A stretch of DNA of 64,000 bases from an uncultured Ignavibacteria bacterium. Lineage in GTDB: Bacteria > Bacteroidota > Ignavibacteria > SZUA-365. The DNA lies in the NCBI GenBank assembly GCA_913061095.1, contig CAJXVM010000003.1:186001-250000 (forward strand), given 5' to 3'. Shown piece by piece: positions 63,752 to 64,000 of the stretch. The first letter of the stretch is position 1. Every line of letters begins with the position of its first letter. The translations under genes were made by a program, and so were the position numbers. The notes below the pieces were generated by a model. The model was given only the letters and a program-made list of their open reading frames with translations, made no database searches and had not been told where the DNA came from.

Positions 63752-63809
63752 GTGTTGTGTTTCACTGTGAATCTGGGCCGGGTGCCTCGTTGGCGGGATC
63801 GTGCGACGA

Positions 63810-64000
63810 TTACGGCTCAACGACCTGCTCACCGGTTCGCGGCCGAAATACTATTTTCTTCTGCGCGAAATAACTCAGCAGCGCACCCACCGCAACGGAC
63901 GCGATGACTTTCGATATGCGGTAATCGATATGCAGGTGCTCGGTCAGGAGATACAATCCGAGTGTGTTCATCAGCAGATTTGTCATCCAGACGGCTGCGT
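63810..64000 (-). CDS. GtrA-family membrane protein, C-terminal part (runs off window)
   Basis: 63 C-terminal residues before the TAA at 63810-63812: AVWMTNLLMNTLGLYLLTEH, HIDYRISKVIASVAVGALLS, YFAQKKIVFRPRTGEQVVEP. Two helices and the K-VF-R ending match GtrA proteins, which help flip polyprenyl-phosphate-linked sugars. The start lies beyond base 64000. Confidence 0.7.
   Translation of the reverse strand, partial: AAVWMTNLLMNTLGLYLLTEHLHIDYRISKVIASVAVGALLSYFAQKKIVFRPRTGEQVVEP

Overview
The window comes from a fairly GC-rich bacterium of the Bacteroidota/Chlorobi-Ignavibacteria (FCB) assemblage. Six large secreted proteins end in a type IX secretion (T9SS) type C-terminal sorting domain; one carries the typical YPNPFNPST signature. 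Several upstream regions hold a TAnnTTTATTG-like -7 element. Core genes seen are aspS (partial), nifJ, icd, hmgA, mntP, mtgA, holB, ricT and a tRNA-Arg. I cannot assign a genus from sequence alone.

Left third (1-24 kb): aspS diverges from a secreted beta-propeller protein. An 800-base non-coding stretch precedes nifJ and a dihydroorotate-dehydrogenase-like gene. Then come a SET-domain methyltransferase, a 4 x 22-bp iteron-like repeat, a Phd/ParE-type toxin-antitoxin pair, a 1430-aa Calx-beta T9SS protein, and a T9SS protein with two complete alkaline phosphatase domains in tandem. mntP, mtgA, a helical lipoprotein, icd, a small cytochrome and hmgA follow.

Middle (24-43 kb): a minus-strand operon DUF2795 - BamA/TamA-like - holB - ricT. 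Next is a tightly overlapping envelope-glycan operon GT9 - GT2 - MsbA-type ABC exporter - O-antigen ligase - Cys-rich small protein. Then an adenosine-specific kinase, another T9SS protein, a tandem pair of Fn3 lipoproteins, an alpha/beta hydrolase, an SLC13 transporter, and heme/carrier accessory genes.

43-50.4 kb is the most striking metabolic locus. Four co-oriented genes encode a 7-heme NapC/NirT-type protein with three N-terminal membrane helices, a 13-heme cytochrome fused to a di-heme-type membrane cytochrome b, a 19-heme cytochrome, and a separate cytochrome b. That is 39 heme c motifs and probably three quinone-linked gateways of the kinds called ImcH, CbcL and CbcBA in Geobacter, placed side by side.

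51.9-58.5 kb is a 6.5-kb segment bounded by a perfect 41-bp direct repeat of the 5' half of the tRNA-Arg(TCT) gene. AACTGTTC sites occur twice just inside each end. This is the signature of a site-specifically integrated element, here with no integrase gene. It carries a nucleotidyltransferase module and three secreted-protein genes, two of them T9SS substrates, and its right half is conspicuously AT-rich. The base-composition break falls inside a gene, between its propeller and its sorting domain.

Right end (58.6-64 kb): a SAP-domain protein with a phage head-protein-like Cys tail, paired with a ZU5/papain-like/PKD lipoprotein. An Aur1-like PAP2 protein, a CDP-alcohol phosphotransferase and a GtrA protein follow, a set that may make inositol- or other polyol-phosphate lipids. 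Tandem heptamer arrays (GATTGCN, GTTGGCN, AAGCGCA) are scattered through intergenic DNA.
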